Assembly (NCBI GenBank): GCA_964020155.1
Contig: OZ026554.1
Location: 4,531,327 to 4,595,326 of the forward strand
Origin: Chondrilla cf. caribensis
Lineage: Eukaryota; Porifera; Demospongiae; Chondrillida; Chondrillidae
Length of the DNA: 64,000 nt
Direction of reading: 5' to 3'
The position numbers were made by a program, and so were the translations under genes. The notes beneath the pieces were generated by a model, which did no database searches, was not told the origin of the DNA, and saw only the letters and a list, made by a program, of their open reading frames with translations. This document shows, piece by piece, positions 29,425 through 42,500 of the stretch (its first letter is position 1; each line of letters begins with the position of its first letter).

Positions 29425-30055
29425 CTTCGTTACTATCCCCTATGTAAAAAACACATCAGAAGCTATCAGACGTATCCTTACCCCCCTAGGCATAAAAACA
29501 ACATTCCAGCCCATAAATACCCTTAGACAGCTCACCCCAAAGATCCCATCCCTAAAGAAGATAAAGCTGGAGTAGTGTACCAAATTCCACGTAGTGATTG
29601 CCCACAAACATACATAGGCCAGACCGGACGAACCTTAGGACAGAGACTAAAGGAACATAAGAAGGCAGTAAAAGATAAGAATATAATGACATCAGCCCTA
29701 GCAGAACACACATGTCAGACAGGCCACACCGTAGACTGGTCCCAAACAGAAATTTTAGGAACAAATCAGAATACCTCAAGAAGATGCCTATTAGAATCAT
29801 GGATGATCCAGAAAGAATCACACACTTTAAACAGAGAACTTGTAACATTACCCACCACATATAAACAACTATTTTAGTCTCCCAGTACTTTCATTATTAT
29901 TCTTACATCATTTCACCACCCGCCTTATTATTATTCACACATCATCTCATCATCACCTGTCACCACACGCATAAAAGGCGCACTCACAATCTGTACTCCA
30001 TACCACTGAAGAAGACAGCAGTTAGCTGTCGAAACGTTTGGTGTAAAAGTCATTT
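29425..30055 (+). mobile_element. Penelope-like element, 5'-truncated, with GIY-YIG endonuclease
   Basis: The first part (29425-29560) reads TIPYVKNTSEAIRRIL and INTLRQLTPKIPS, the RT-to-endonuclease linker typical of Penelope-like elements. A frameshift near 29565 leads into an open GIY-YIG domain to the stop at 29877 (VVYQIPRSDC, QTYIGQTGRTLGQRLKEHKK, SALAEHTCQTGH, LNRE). The GIY-YIG nicking endonuclease takes part in target-primed reverse transcription. The RT core is missing and the frame is broken, so this copy is dead. The non-coding 3' part holds a hammerhead-like core (30006-30034). Confidence 0.85.
30006..30034 (+). ncRNA. Hammerhead-ribozyme-like core in the Penelope 3' end
   Basis: CTGAAGA is followed by a perfect 6-bp stem (GACAGC-AGTTA-GCTGTC) and then GAAAC, matching the CUGANGA / stem II / GAAA layout of hammerhead ribozymes known from Penelope-like elements. 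One unpaired A lies between CTGAAGA and the stem. Stems I and III and the cleavage site were not identified. Activity is uncertain. Confidence 0.4.
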
Positions 30056-30075
30056 GGCTAGTGAATTACATTGAA

Positions 30076-30830
30076 TTTGTGATATAAGCCTTCCTGAATG
30101 TTCTACAGGGCTCATGGTGACCAGTGAGATAATTTATAAATTTATTGCTGGTTACCACAGCCTCTCCTGTGTCAATTCAACTCATCAAAACACAAATATT
30201 GATGCCTATAAACCCTTCTGGAGGTGTTGCAGACCTGGTAGTGACCAAAAAGGGGAGTTTTGTAGTTACTCACTCAACCTCCCAGTGTCCATATATTACA
30301 AATAATAACGCAATACACTTTTGTATGCATTCCAACTGAAAGTGATTTACAATGGATTTATGGTTTCTTCTTTTGCATGACTGAAATACTGCAATAACTT
30401 ATCTACATAGTGCTGTCTTTGTGTACAAATTAAGTTCTGCATAGTAATAATATTATGCTCACAAAAATTGTGGATATGTTTAATGGATTTGTATTGGTCC
30501 CACCTGTCCAAGTGTATACTCCGGACATGCAAGAAATCGTGTATCCAATGTCTAGACATTGTGAACTGAGCAAGTTAATTATATAACAACTGATTACAAG
30601 TAATGCAAAGCATACATTGACTGTTGTACAGTGTTAAGTTTGTTAGGTAGCACACACACCATGCACAAATAACCATCTCTGTCCTCAACAAGAGATGCCT
30701 TGGAGCTAGTAAAATGTGGTACATAACGTTTGACATAAAAGAACTAAATAAGCGAAGTACATGGAGTCAAGGCACTACATACTGAGTTGGCAGATTTTAG
30801 TGTAATCTAAAGGCTAGTAGAAAATACTGC
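30076..30830. repeat. Segmental duplication, 3' flank of receptor gene 2
   Basis: Matches 16640-17371 with scattered substitutions and small indels. Non-coding. This is the left edge of the second copy of the receptor module, lying right after the Penelope element. Confidence 0.8.
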
Positions 30831-33140
30831 TTAGTTGCTGGAATCTGTTGTGGATGGCTTGTTACTTGTGATATGCTTGGAATGTCTCATTCTCGAGCAA
30901 GTCAAGAGGGACCAGTAGAGACGAAACACTTTCTTTGTGAACAGAAAGGCCACCAAAACTGTCACAGCTTGAGTTGTGTTGAAGATGATGAAGAGATACC
31001 AGGCCCATGAGAGATCACTTGAGAACAGAGCTAAGTATCCAAATAACCACGATAAACCGGTAACAGTCAGCAAAGCTATGGCAAACCGGAAGTCCTTCCA
31101 CGACAGCTTCTTAATAGACTCACCACGACTAAGAGAGCTTGTCATTTGTCTGTGCCTGATGTGTGCTACAATCACCATGACAACAACGAAGGCAATTACG
31201 TTGAAGATGATGGACAGTCCCACTGGTACTACAAATGTCACAATCAGAGCAATAGGTTGGTTTATCCAACAACTACTCCCGACACCATAGTTCACAGAGT
31301 CCTCCACTGTAAAATTGACAATGATTGTAGGAATGACAATGATAAGAGGTGACAGCCATGCCAAGAGCATGTAGAGAGTGAGCAACTTCCAGTTTTCTGC
31401 AGCACTTTTGTTCAACTTCTTTATGTTGTAGAAACTCCTCACTAGTTCTGACCCCATCACTGACATCCAACTGAAACGACACAGGTACACATAATGGATG
31501 GCTACTGCAAATATGGAACACAAAATGTCTACTCTGACATATTGGAAGAGTGGAGCCCCAACAAGAAAGAGGATGTCTCCCAATAGAATTGACAAGACAA
31601 AGTTCACCATCAGCTTACTGAAGAAGGTTCGGAGGTCTTTAAACAAGAAGAAGGTGAGAAGGAACAATAAGCAGCTCACAAAATCTATGGATATTCCAAT
31701 ATATGAAAGAATATGAAAGGCAATTGGATAACTGAACACAGTCTCAATTCTTGTGCTGTTTGTAGTGAAGTTTCCAGCAAGACTGGTACAAATGAGAGGT
31801 CTACCATTCTTGTCAGTGCCTTCGATGGAGTAAGTCTCATTGTCGGATAACCACACCAAATTGAATGTGCTACTGCCATTCCCTTGTTGAATGTACTCAC
31901 TACTATCAAGAATGATGGGAACACAGTTTGTACTCTGGACACTTGGGATGCACACAAGTGGTCTACCATTGTCGTTTACACTCTCAATGGACACATTCAG
32001 GTTGTAGCTTTTCCAGAACACACTTTCATTGCTTATCAGAGAGTACGAACCTCCTACCAGTGTGATTGCTGTGGAGTTAGTACAGTTGGCAGATGGCAAT
32101 GTACGACAAGATCCTCTGAATGCATCATAGACACTCCCACTTGGACACACCTCTTCTATAATGGTATAATGTGTTGTTGAAGATGAAACGGTCAATCCAG
32201 TACCAGAGACGTCTAAAAGTATGGTAATCTGAATAGTTACTTTAGGAGCTTCAGGGAAAGGTGTACTAGGAAACGTAGGAGCTGGCCTCGGGACAGTGAT
32301 GGTTGTACGTTTTCCTAAACAATCAAGTTGTTGACTGCTCACATTCCAGCAGGCTGCACAGTATGCATTAGAATACACCAATCCACTAAATAATTTTAAT
32401 GTTACCAAGTTTAGACCGAATGTAGTACAGTTCTCTCTGAGGTCCATTGGGGCATCTTGCGGGCATGTAGAAATCGGCTCTCTACGCAAACGCTTACATC
32501 CACGTGGATTAGATAGCGATGATGGTGGACGGTAGTAGTCAAAAGAACAGTATCGCAACAATTCATTGAAAGTAAAATTAGTTTGTGTTTCACCTCCGCG
32601 GTTCACAGATGCAAAGTCTTCACAATCGAGCTGTATACTCCATGAGATCTGGTTTGACTGCTGTAGTCCGTTACATCGGGCGCAGAACTCGTTACGATAA
32701 ACTAATCCCGTACTTGCATCAGTTACTGGAGGAGGAACAATTTTATAGGAGGTACGAGTAGCGGTAGGATCCTCGCAAAGAGACACAATCTCATTGACGT
32801 TGGCCACTCCGTCAGCTAGCTGGTCGGTGATCCATGAGCGAGAACACGAGGCGATCATCCAGAATGTGCTACGTCCAGAATTGATACACGAGAATCGTGG
32901 ATCTAGAGCTGTCTTTGGCGTCACTTCAGCATCGTGACAACAGTCTCCGTAAACTAGACAAGAGCGGTCACAAAAGCAGTAAGCGGCTGAGCTACAAGAG
33001 GAAGCGAGGCAACCTTCGATTGGGGATCGCTGTAGGTTTGGTGGTATCGAATCCCGCGCGACAGAAGAATTTGTGACTAGACATAGAACCACAATAAATG
33101 GAATCTGAATCTGAACCAGTCGAACTCGATAGTTGGCCAT
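30831..33140 (-). CDS. Somatomedin-B / secretin-like 7TM receptor, copy 2
   Basis: Single exon, 769 residues, starting MANYRVRLVQ. Same plan as copy 1: signal peptide, somatomedin B (CFCDRSC, YGDCCHDA), Cys-rich glycosylated ectodomain, seven helices, GLSWLFG and FIIFNTTQ. It is very close to copy 1 over the whole length and its 5' and 3' flanks also match, so the two arose by duplication of a block of more than 4 kb. The main difference is a deletion in the Pro/Thr linker before the APKVTIQITILLDVSG segment, plus an LKL insertion near residue 250. No stop or frameshift, so likely functional. No GPS motif seen. Confidence 0.88.
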   Translation of the reverse strand: MANYRVRLVQIQIPFIVVLCLVTNSSVARDSIPPNLQRSPIEGCLASSCSSAAYCFCDRSCLVYGDCCHDAEVTPKTALDPRFSCINSGRSTFWMIASCSRSWITDQLADGVANVNEIVSLCEDPTATRTSYKIVPPPVTDASTGLVYRNEFCARCNGLQQSNQISWSIQLDCEDFASVNRGGETQTNFTFNELLRYCSFDYYRPPSSLSNPRGCKRLRREPISTCPQDAPMDLRENCTTFGLNLVTLKLFSGLVYSNAYCAACWNVSSQQLDCLGKRTTITVPRPAPTFPSTPFPEAPKVTIQITILLDVSGTGLTVSSSTTHYTIIEEVCPSGSVYDAFRGSCRTLPSANCTNSTAITLVGGSYSLISNESVFWKSYNLNVSIESVNDNGRPLVCIPSVQSTNCVPIILDSSEYIQQGNGSSTFNLVWLSDNETYSIEGTDKNGRPLICTSLAGNFTTNSTRIETVFSYPIAFHILSYIGISIDFVSCLLFLLTFFLFKDLRTFFSKLMVNFVLSILLGDILFLVGAPLFQYVRVDILCSIFAVAIHYVYLCRFSWMSVMGSELVRSFYNIKKLNKSAAENWKLLTLYMLLAWLSPLIIVIPTIIVNFTVEDSVNYGVGSSCWINQPIALIVTFVVPVGLSIIFNVIAFVVVMVIVAHIRHRQMTSSLSRGESIKKLSWKDFRFAIALLTVTGLSWLFGYLALFSSDLSWAWYLFIIFNTTQAVTVLVAFLFTKKVFRLYWSLLTCSRMRHSKHITSNKPSTTDSSN

Positions 33141-34385
33141 CCTTGCCTAAACTGACACAGCAGCAAAATGGACCAACTAAAAAGTGCAACCTCTTATGTA
33201 GTTCCTGTATCTTGTGGCTTCTGTGATTTAGCCATTTTAGAATTCGACTATCAATTATGTATACATCATACCAATCTGTAATACGTTTTATGATTTCATT
33301 CAATTTATGTACCAATACGAAGTCATCCACATGGTATATTCTATAAAGTACACATCATTCTGTGTATGTGAGTGTAGTATGTGCCTGTCTACTCTAGATC
33401 TGACTATAGTGTATGTATGGACTACACTATATTCCATACACAACAGCACTGTAATCGTGTTTGTGATCTGATTGATAGCGACTGTGATCTTATATGGTGC
33501 ATGTACATACACTCACGAGATTTCTGGTTAGGGATCAATTGCAGTTCATTCTCATTTCTTCATTTGTACACCTCATATCACAGCCTGAATACGTATTCAT
33601 CGATCAGACTATCCAGCATGATCTTAAGAACTTCACTCAATATATTGAACACGATAAATGCATGTACTACAATTTATAAGTGAATTCCACCCAGTGAACA
33701 ACAGACACATTCAGAGTGTGTCCCAAGTGTGACCAATATTCATGTATATAACCCATTCCATTATACTGTAGTCTCCCCAGCCTCCACCGATCCTCAACCT
33801 GGTACCAATATCACACTCAGGGTAGTCCACTTCCCACTTCCCACTACTGACTCCATACCAGCAAGTGATCACAGACCCCCTGGTACCCCAACCCTCACAA
33901 GTGCCAGCAAAACAGGTAGTAGTGACTGACTGTGGACATACCTCTGACCTTCCTTCCTTATAAGCTGTAAATATTATCAGGACAGGTTTGAAGGCATGAC
34001 ATTGTTTCAATTTTTATCTTCTGTTATGCAATGCACTAATAGATTTTACTGATATGCAGTTGGCTGAAAAAGTACCCAGATTATGCTCATTGGAGCTGAC
34101 TCGACAATACCTCATATGTGCCAACTATCAAGTCCCGGCCATGCACCTGAACTTCCCTAAAATTGGTGATGATTTACCATCATGATGAAAATGCTAATGT
34201 AACAGAACATGCCTCCATGGTCGAGCAGCTACTGTCCAGGAATCAAACCTACAGTAACAGCCTTAAAGTATGCACCATCATTGATCCAAGTATCTGTAGA
34301 TACAGTGTACTTCTTCCCTATATTCCTAATTTAAAAGCTTACAAAACAGAATACATGATGAGCCGAGAGATTGGAATTGTTTCAT
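33141..34385. repeat. Duplicated 5' flank of receptor gene 2
   Basis: Non-coding. 33331-34370 matches the flank of copy 1 (19919-20985) with small deletions and then enters satellite block 4. No independent gene recognised. Confidence 0.75.
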
Positions 34386-37300
34386 AAGTTAGTTCACATC
34401 CCCAGCTAGGTCTGTCTAAAACATCAAATTGAAATGTCCCCTCCCTCATGTGTAAAAGGCTGCTTAGCATTTTCTCCCCTATATCCTCCCATACATTGAA
34501 AAACATGTAATATTAAGCACCTCCATATGTAGCTGGGGTTACAGGCCACTTATGGAGATAGGAATTATTTCACAAGTTAGTTTATGTTCCCAGCTAGATA
34601 TGGCTAAAATACCATGTTGACAAACTCACTCCCCCATGATCTATGCAAAAAGGTGCTTAGCAGCGTTTTCTGTCCTATACTATCCCATACATTGAAAAAA
34701 TGTTTAGCACCTCCAAATGTAGCTGGGGTTACAGGCCACTTATTGAGATGGGAATTGTTTCATAAGTTAGTTCACACCCCCAACTAGGTCTGATAAAAAT
34801 ATCAGGTTGACACGCCCACTTTCCCATGAGCTATTCAAAAAGGTGCTTAGCGTTTTCTCTCCTATACTATCCCATACATTGTATATTTAGCATCTCCGAA
34901 TGTAGCTTGGGGTACAGTCCACTTATTGAGATGGGAATTGTTTAATAAGTTAGTTCATGTATCCAGCTTCGTCTGGTAAAATTATCAGGTTGACACGCCC
35001 ACTTTCCCATGAGTTATTCAAAAAGGTGCTTAGTGTTTTCTCTCCTATACTATCCCATACATTGAAAATTACTAAGCACCTCCGAATGTAGCTGGGGTTG
35101 TAGGCCACTTATTGAGATGGGAATTGTTTCATAAGTTAGTTCATGTATCCAGCTAGGTCTGTTAAAAATATCAGTTTGACACGCCCACTTTCCCATGAGC
35201 TATTCAAAAAGGTGCTTAGCGTTTTCTCTCCTATACTACCCCATACGTTGAAAATTACTAAGCACCTCTGAATGTAGCTGAGGTGACAGAGTACTTATTG
35301 AGATGCAAATTGTTTCATAAGTTAGTTCACATTCCCAGCTAGGTCTGTTAATAATATCAGGTTGACACGCCCACTTTCCCATGAGCTATTCAAAAAGGTG
35401 CTTAGCGTTTTCTCTCCTATACTATCCCATACATTAAAAAAATATTTAGCACCTCCGAATGTAGATGGGGTTACAGGCCACTTATTGAGATGGGAATTCT
35501 TTCATAAGTTAGTTCATGTATCCAGCTACGTCTGTTAAAAATATCAGTTTGACACGCCCACTTTCCCATGAGTTATTCAAAAAGGTGCTTAGCGTTTTCT
35601 CTCCTATACTACCCCATACGTTGAAAATTACTAAGCACCTCTGAATGTAGCTGGGGTGACAGAGCACTTATTGAGATGCAAATTGTTTCATACGTTAGTT
35701 CACATCCCCAGCTAGGTCTGTTAGTAATATCAGGTTGACACGCCCACTTTCCCATGAGCTATTCAAAAAGGTGCTTAGTGTTTTCTCTCCTACGTATACT
35801 ATCCCATACGTTGAAAAATACTAAGCACCTCCAAGTGTAGCTGGGGTTACAGTCCACATATTGAGATGGGAATTGTCTTGTAAGTTAGTTCACATCCCCA
35901 GCTAGGTCTGTCTAAAACATCAAATTGAAATGTCCCCTCCCTCATGTGTAAAAGGCTGCTTAGCATTTTCTCCCCTATATCCTCCCATACATTGAAAAAC
36001 ATGTAATATTAAGCACCTCCATATGTAGCTGGGGTTACAGGCCACTTATGGAGATAGGAATTATTTCACAAGTTAGTTCATGTTCCCAGCTAGATATGGC
36101 TAAAATACCGTGTTGACAAACTCACTCCCCCATGATCTATGCAAAAAGGTGCTTAGCAGCGTTTTCTGTCCTATACTATCCATTGAGATGCAAATTGTTT
36201 CATAAGTTAGTTCACGTATCCAGTTAGGTCTGTTAATAATATCGACACGCCCACTTTCCCATGAGCTATTCAAAAAGGTGCTTAGCCTTTTCTCTCTTAT
36301 ACTATCCCATACATTGAAATAATATTTAGCACCTCCGAATGTAGCTGGGGTTATTGGCCACTTATTGAGATGGGAATTGTTTCATAAGTTAGTTCACACC
36401 CCCAGCTAGGTCTGTTAAAAATATCAGGTTGACACGCCCACTTTCCCATGAGCTATTCAAAAAGGTGCTTAGTGTTTTCTCTCCTATACTACCCCATACA
36501 TTTAAAAATACTAAGCACCTCCAAATGTAGCTGGGGTTACAGAGCACTTATTGAGATGCAAATTGTTTCATAAGTTAGTTCACACCCCCAGCTAGGTCTG
36601 GTAAAAATATCAGGTTGACACGCCCACTTTCCCATGAGCTATTCAAAAAGGTGCTTAGCGTTTTCTCTCCTATACTACCCCATACATTGAAAATTACTAA
36701 GCACCTCCGAATGTAGCTGGGGTTACAGAGCACTTATTGAGATGCAAATTGTTTCATACGTTAGTTCACATTCCCAGCTAGGTCTGTTAGTAATATCAGG
36801 TTGACACGCCCACTTTCCCATGAGCTATTCAAAAAGGTGCTTAGCGTTTTCTCTCCTATACTATCCCATACATTGAAAAAATAGTTAGCACCTCCGAATG
36901 TATCTGGGGTTACAGGCCACTTATTGAGATGGGAATTGTTTAAGAAGTTAGTTCACACCCCCAGCTAGATCTGGTAAAAATATCAGGCTGACACGCCCAC
37001 TTTCCCATGAGCTATTCGAAATTGTTTCATAAGTTAGTTCACATTCCCAGCTAGGTCTGTTAATAATATCAGGTTGACACGCCCACTTTCCCATGAGCTA
37101 TTCAAAAAGGTGCTTAGCGTTTTCTCTCCTATACTATCCCATACATTAAAAAAATATTTAGCACCTCCGATCTGGTAAAAATATCAGGCTGACACGCCCA
37201 CTTTCCCATGAGCTATTCGAAATTGTTTCATAAGTTAGTTCACATTCCCAGCTAGGTCTGTTAATAATATCAGGTTGACACGCCCACTTTCAATGTATCT

Positions 37301-38900
37301 GGGGTTACAGGCCACTTATTGAGATGGGAATTGTTTAAGAAGTTAGTTCACACCCCCAGCTAGATCTGTTAATAATATCAGGCTGACACGCCCACTTTCC
37401 CATGAGCTATTCGAAAAGGTGCTTAGCGTTTTCTCTCCTATACTATCCCATACATTGAAAATTACTAAGCACCTCCGAATGTAGCTGGGGTTACAGACAC
37501 TTATTGAGATGCAAATTGTTTCATAAGTTAGTTCACATATCCAGTTAGGTCTGTTAATAATATCAGGTTGACACGCCCACTTTCCCATGAGCTATTCAAA
37601 AAGGTGCCTAGTGTTTTCTCTCCTATACTACCCCATACATTGAAAAATACTAAGCACCTCCAAATGTAGCTGGGGTTACAGAGCACTTATTGAGATGCAA
37701 ATTGTTTCATAAGTTAGTTCACACCCCCAGCTAGGTCTGGTAAAAATATCAGGTTGACACGCCCACTTTCCCATGAGCTATTCAAAAAGGTGCTTAGCGT
37801 TTTCTCTCCTATACTATCCCATACGTACATTGAGAAAATATTTAGCACCTCCGAATGTATCTGGAGTTACAGACCACTTATTGATATGGGAATTGTTTTA
37901 TATGTTAGTTCACACTCCCAGCTAGGTCTGGTAAAAATATCAGGTTGACACACCCACTTTTCCATGAGTTATTCAAAAAGGTGCTTAGCGTTTTCTCTCC
38001 TATACTATCCCATACATTGAAAATTACTAAGCACCTCCAAATGTAGCTGGGGTTACAGACCACTTATTGAGATGAGAATTGATTTATATGTTAGTTCACA
38101 CCCCCAGCTAGGTCTGTTAAAAATATCAGGTTGACACACCCACTTTTCCATGAGTTATTCAAAAAGGTGCTTAGCGTTTTCTCTCCTATACTATCCAATA
38201 CATTGAAAAAATATTTAGCACCTCCGAATGTAGCTGGGGTTACAGTCCACTTATTGAGATGGGAATTGTTTAATACGTTAGTTCGTGTATCCAGCTACGT
38301 CTGGTAAAAATATCAGGTTGACACGCCCACTTTCCCATGACCTATTCAAAAGGTGCTTATCGTTTTCTCTCCCATACTATCCCATACATTGAAAAATACA
38401 AAGCACCTCCGAATGTAGCTGGGGTTACAGGCCACTTATTGAGATGGGAATTGTTTTATAAGTTAGTTTATGTATCCAGATACGTCTGTTAAAAATATCA
38501 GGTTGACACACCCACTTTCCCATGAGCTATGCAAAAAGGTGCTCAGTGTTTTCTCTCATATACTCTCCCATACATTGGGAAAAAAATGGTAATATTAAGC
38601 ACCTCCGAATGTAGCTCGGGTTACAGGCCACTTACTAAGATGGGAATTGTTTCATATGTTAGGTCATGTTTCCAGCTGAGTTAATAAAAGTATAAGCTTG
38701 ACATTCCACCTCCCCATGGGCTATGGAAAAAAGTGCTTAGTGTTTTCTCTCCTATACTTTTCCATACATGGAAATAATAGTAAGCACTTACGAATGTAGC
38801 TTTGGTTATGGGGCACCTAAGGAGATGGGAATTGCTTCATAAGTTAGTTCACATCCCCAGCTAGGTCTGGTAAAATTATCCACTTGACACTCCCCTTTCC
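34386..38900. repeat. 177-bp satellite, main block 4
   Basis: About 25 units of the same satellite. A higher-order repeat is visible: the variant stretch with AAATTGAAATGTCCCCTCCC and GGCTGCTTAGCATTTTCTCC at 34425-34680 recurs about 1,500 bases later at 35925-36180. Short internal deletions and rearranged joins occur near 36180, 37015 and 37170. The last three units (38550-38900) are the most diverged, as expected at an array edge. Confidence 0.95.
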
Positions 38901-39577
38901 CATAAGCCATGGAAAATGGAAGTTCTATAAACATTTTTGTGGCCAAAGAGATGAGTAGGTATGACACACAATAATATTATATTATACAGCTTTTACTTTT
39001 GTACTGTAGGCACATTGTAACGGAGGTGCAGCACAGACCTTGTGGTGACTGGCCATGTACTTTTACAATTTTGGTCGTTAGTCACTGCAACCAGCCCATG
39101 CAGTGTACACAACTCATAACTGGCTCCTGAAAACTACAGACGTAGTGTTAGCTAGATCCTATGTACGTATGTACACTCTATTATTCACATATAGTAAATG
39201 TGCAATAACTTATATTATCCACGAAATGTGTACAGTATACAATATTCGTACACAGTGAACTTCGCATTCCAGTTTCTCGTCCCAATAATTGCATGTCTGG
39301 CTGCATGTATATGCATGTATCAGTTATCACAAACTGTCTTTCGTGTTTCGAGTATATACACAACACGCCAATGATATTATGTACATTCTTGTGCTAATGC
39401 AGTTGTTATATAAAATGATGTTGTTTCATTTTGGTCACATATCTCTACCACAGTTGCACTACAAGGAGTAACAATACGTACAATACCATACGTAACTTAT
39501 GCATACCCTTAACATTAATTTTATATACACATCTGTACAAAAGGTAAGTCAGGAGTACAACATACAGATGCAAGTTC
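38901..39577. other. Intergenic spacer and TRIM 3' region
   Basis: No gene recognised. Around 39036-39100 there is a diverged TGGTGACTGGCC...TTAGTCACTGCAA repeat related to 16548 and 30113. The right part is the probable 3' UTR of the minus-strand TRIM gene. Confidence 0.4.
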
Positions 39578-42500
39578 TTAAACTTCTTCCTCTGGTTCTG
39601 AATCATCTCCGGGTAAAGTACCTAGTATCGACGAGTCAGTGGTCTTCCACGAACTGTGGCCATAGTAATTTTTGGTAGCAGCTACCCATATCGGTATCGG
39701 TGATTCACGGATCTCTCCAATGTTCCCCATCTCCGGGTCCAAGGGAGTGGAGTGTTGGTCGTTTGAACATTTTTTCACTCTAGAACCAGATTTCGAATCA
39801 AAATCACTATCTAGTCCACTATAAGCCTCTACTTTTTTGGGTTCTTGTCCAAGTCTCTCATCCAATGGCTCATTAGCATCTCTGCCCATATTGGAGGGCG
39901 TTGTAGGAAGTTTTGACCTTAGCTGGATAACTGAGGCTGTGTTAGGCTCCTTCCTCCTAATGGATAGCATTGGCTGCTCTTCACTGTCTGACGACGTCAT
40001 TTGAGACAGGGGAGATCTTGTCAGAGACTCCAGATTGTGGTCTTTCCGCCCAACACGGAGAGGAGATATACCCAACTTGCTGGGTTTCACTGAAGGGGGA
40101 GAAGATGGAACTGTATGGTCCAGGTCACCCTGTGTTACGCTGGAAACCTTCCCAGATCCATACGAAGAGGATGAGGATAGAGACTTCTGCATGGGACTGG
40201 GTAGAGGGGGACTGTCATGTCCTCCTGCACGTCGGAGTGGACTTTCATGTCCTCCTGCACGTCGGAGTGGACTTTCATGTCCTCCTGTACATTCAGGTGG
40301 AGGTTCCCGCCCTCCCATAGGTAGTGGTAGAGTTTCCTGTTCTTCTGTAAACTGAAGTTCGTACGCTCTACGAGAAGGTGTTACACGTTGTTGCAACACT
40401 CTGGGTGGAGTTCCTCCCTGTGCTATTGGTGGACTTTTGGCAGTAGCGGATGGAGATATTTTTTGAGAAGATTTACTTTCTACTTTAGGTTGTTGAGGTT
40501 CTTCGAACAAAAGTCTACCGTACTGCTCAAGTTCTTTCAGAAGTCCTAATGGTTGGTTAGCAAACCGGATGTGCACTTTGACAAGAGTATCCAAAGGCAC
40601 CTCAGCAAGGCTTGCAGCTAGGTCAGCCAGACCATCCATCACCTCGTGGTGCTTCTTGAGTACGTCAAGGTCATGCCCCTCTACCACTTCTTTGGCTACG
40701 TCACACACCTTCTTCCCGTTCTCTAGGGCCTGTTCGACACATCTGAGATAAGTACAAAGAAAATTAACTCATTGGAACTTTTAACTACTTTAAAACAATC
40801 AAAGGAGGGCATCTCATGAAGGAGAACAAGTATGATTTCAGCTCTTTTTCACTGAACTACCTTGGAGTTCACTCAACCCATAACATTCCCAAGAACACGG
40901 CAAAGGTCGTGTCAAATGGTATGACCTTTACAGCACAAAATTATGCCACGTATCGATAGTAGTGTCTACAAGAGATGGGGTAGTACACTTCAAATACAAA
41001 CAGATTTCAACACTGTTATTCTAAGCCTTTCTAGACACCTTCGTGTTAGTCTTATTATAGGCAGTCAAATGTACAGATTCAATTAGATAGAATTGATAAT
41101 GATTAGAGAAGGTAAAGGATTTCCACCCAAATCAGGTCGTTGTCTATGATTAAAGAACTTCTAACCACTCAATCCCCGAACATGTGAACAGGTCAGAGGG
41201 AACAAGATGGGGGTGTGGGACAAGGACTATTGTTGAATGTACAGCCAACACCCATCACTAGCTATCTAATGGTACACACATACAGTACCAGTAAATGTAT
41301 GCACGTATACAGTGCACACGTGAAATCAGCAAACACCAGCAAGTGTAGGTGTGTGTAGCACTCTAAGCCACAGTACCCAATGCGACAATTGACAGTTGGA
41401 TGTGGGTGGATATGGTTGAATGCTTCTTACTGTTTCTGTGAGTCAAGAATGTAACTGTTTTCTTCAGTATACTCTTGGATAGACTCGAGAAGTTCTTTCT
41501 CCCTTGTCTTCAATGTCTGGTGCATTTCCTCAAATTTTGCTTGAATCTTCCGCTTTGTAGAATCACCTAAAATAGTCAGTTTTTCAATTTCCTCAACTAT
41601 TTGTTCAAAACCTTTTTGGACCACCTTCGTCATGATAAAGAGTACAAATGGTAGCCTACATTGAAGGCACACACGCACTCATGTGTGAATGAACACTCAC
41701 AGCAGTCTGCTCTTGGGCAAGAGTCAATCTCTCTTGCAAGTCTTGACGCTGTGACTTACACACAATAGAAAGCGGCTTGTACCTGTACATGGCAACACAT
41801 AGCAATAGTACGTAGGACATAACAATACATACATATCACCTAATGCTCTTGCTATAACATTTATTACAACACACAATTGCTGATATGAGCATCTTTACTC
41901 CTAAAGTGACACCAACCAACAGATATGGTCTTCATTTATTAGATCAATGTCAATTGCATGCAATACATGTAGTGAAATAGCAGTACAACACTCACTCATG
42001 ACGTCTGTGTATGCCTTCCAGGAGACAGGAACTGCACACTGCTTTGTCACAAGTTTTTTCAAAGCACCAGTAACGAAGCTGTTCATCGCTGTGTTCAGAA
42101 CACATGAACATTTTATTCGTTTTCTTCTTCCCTTCCAATTCCTTCACTCTTTCAAGGAGTTGGATGTAAGCAAAATTCTTAGGTATGTCTTCCACTTTCC
42201 CATTGGGTACACTGGTCTGTTTCTTGCATCCAGGGCAGGTGATGATATTGACATGACGATCAATCCTAACAAAAGGGTAATCGTCCTCCTCGGGTTCGTT
42301 GTCCTTCAAGTTTCTCATGCATGCTACATACGATAATACCAAACAACACCTAAACTCATAAAGTACAGACTCCCACAATCCATACTTGTCGTGAAGGTCA
42401 AGTATACATATTATGCCTCGTTCGGGATTATGGACGATATTAGCTAGCTATAGTACGGTCCCAGGAAGAACAAGAGCACAACAATTCTCGAAAGTAGACA

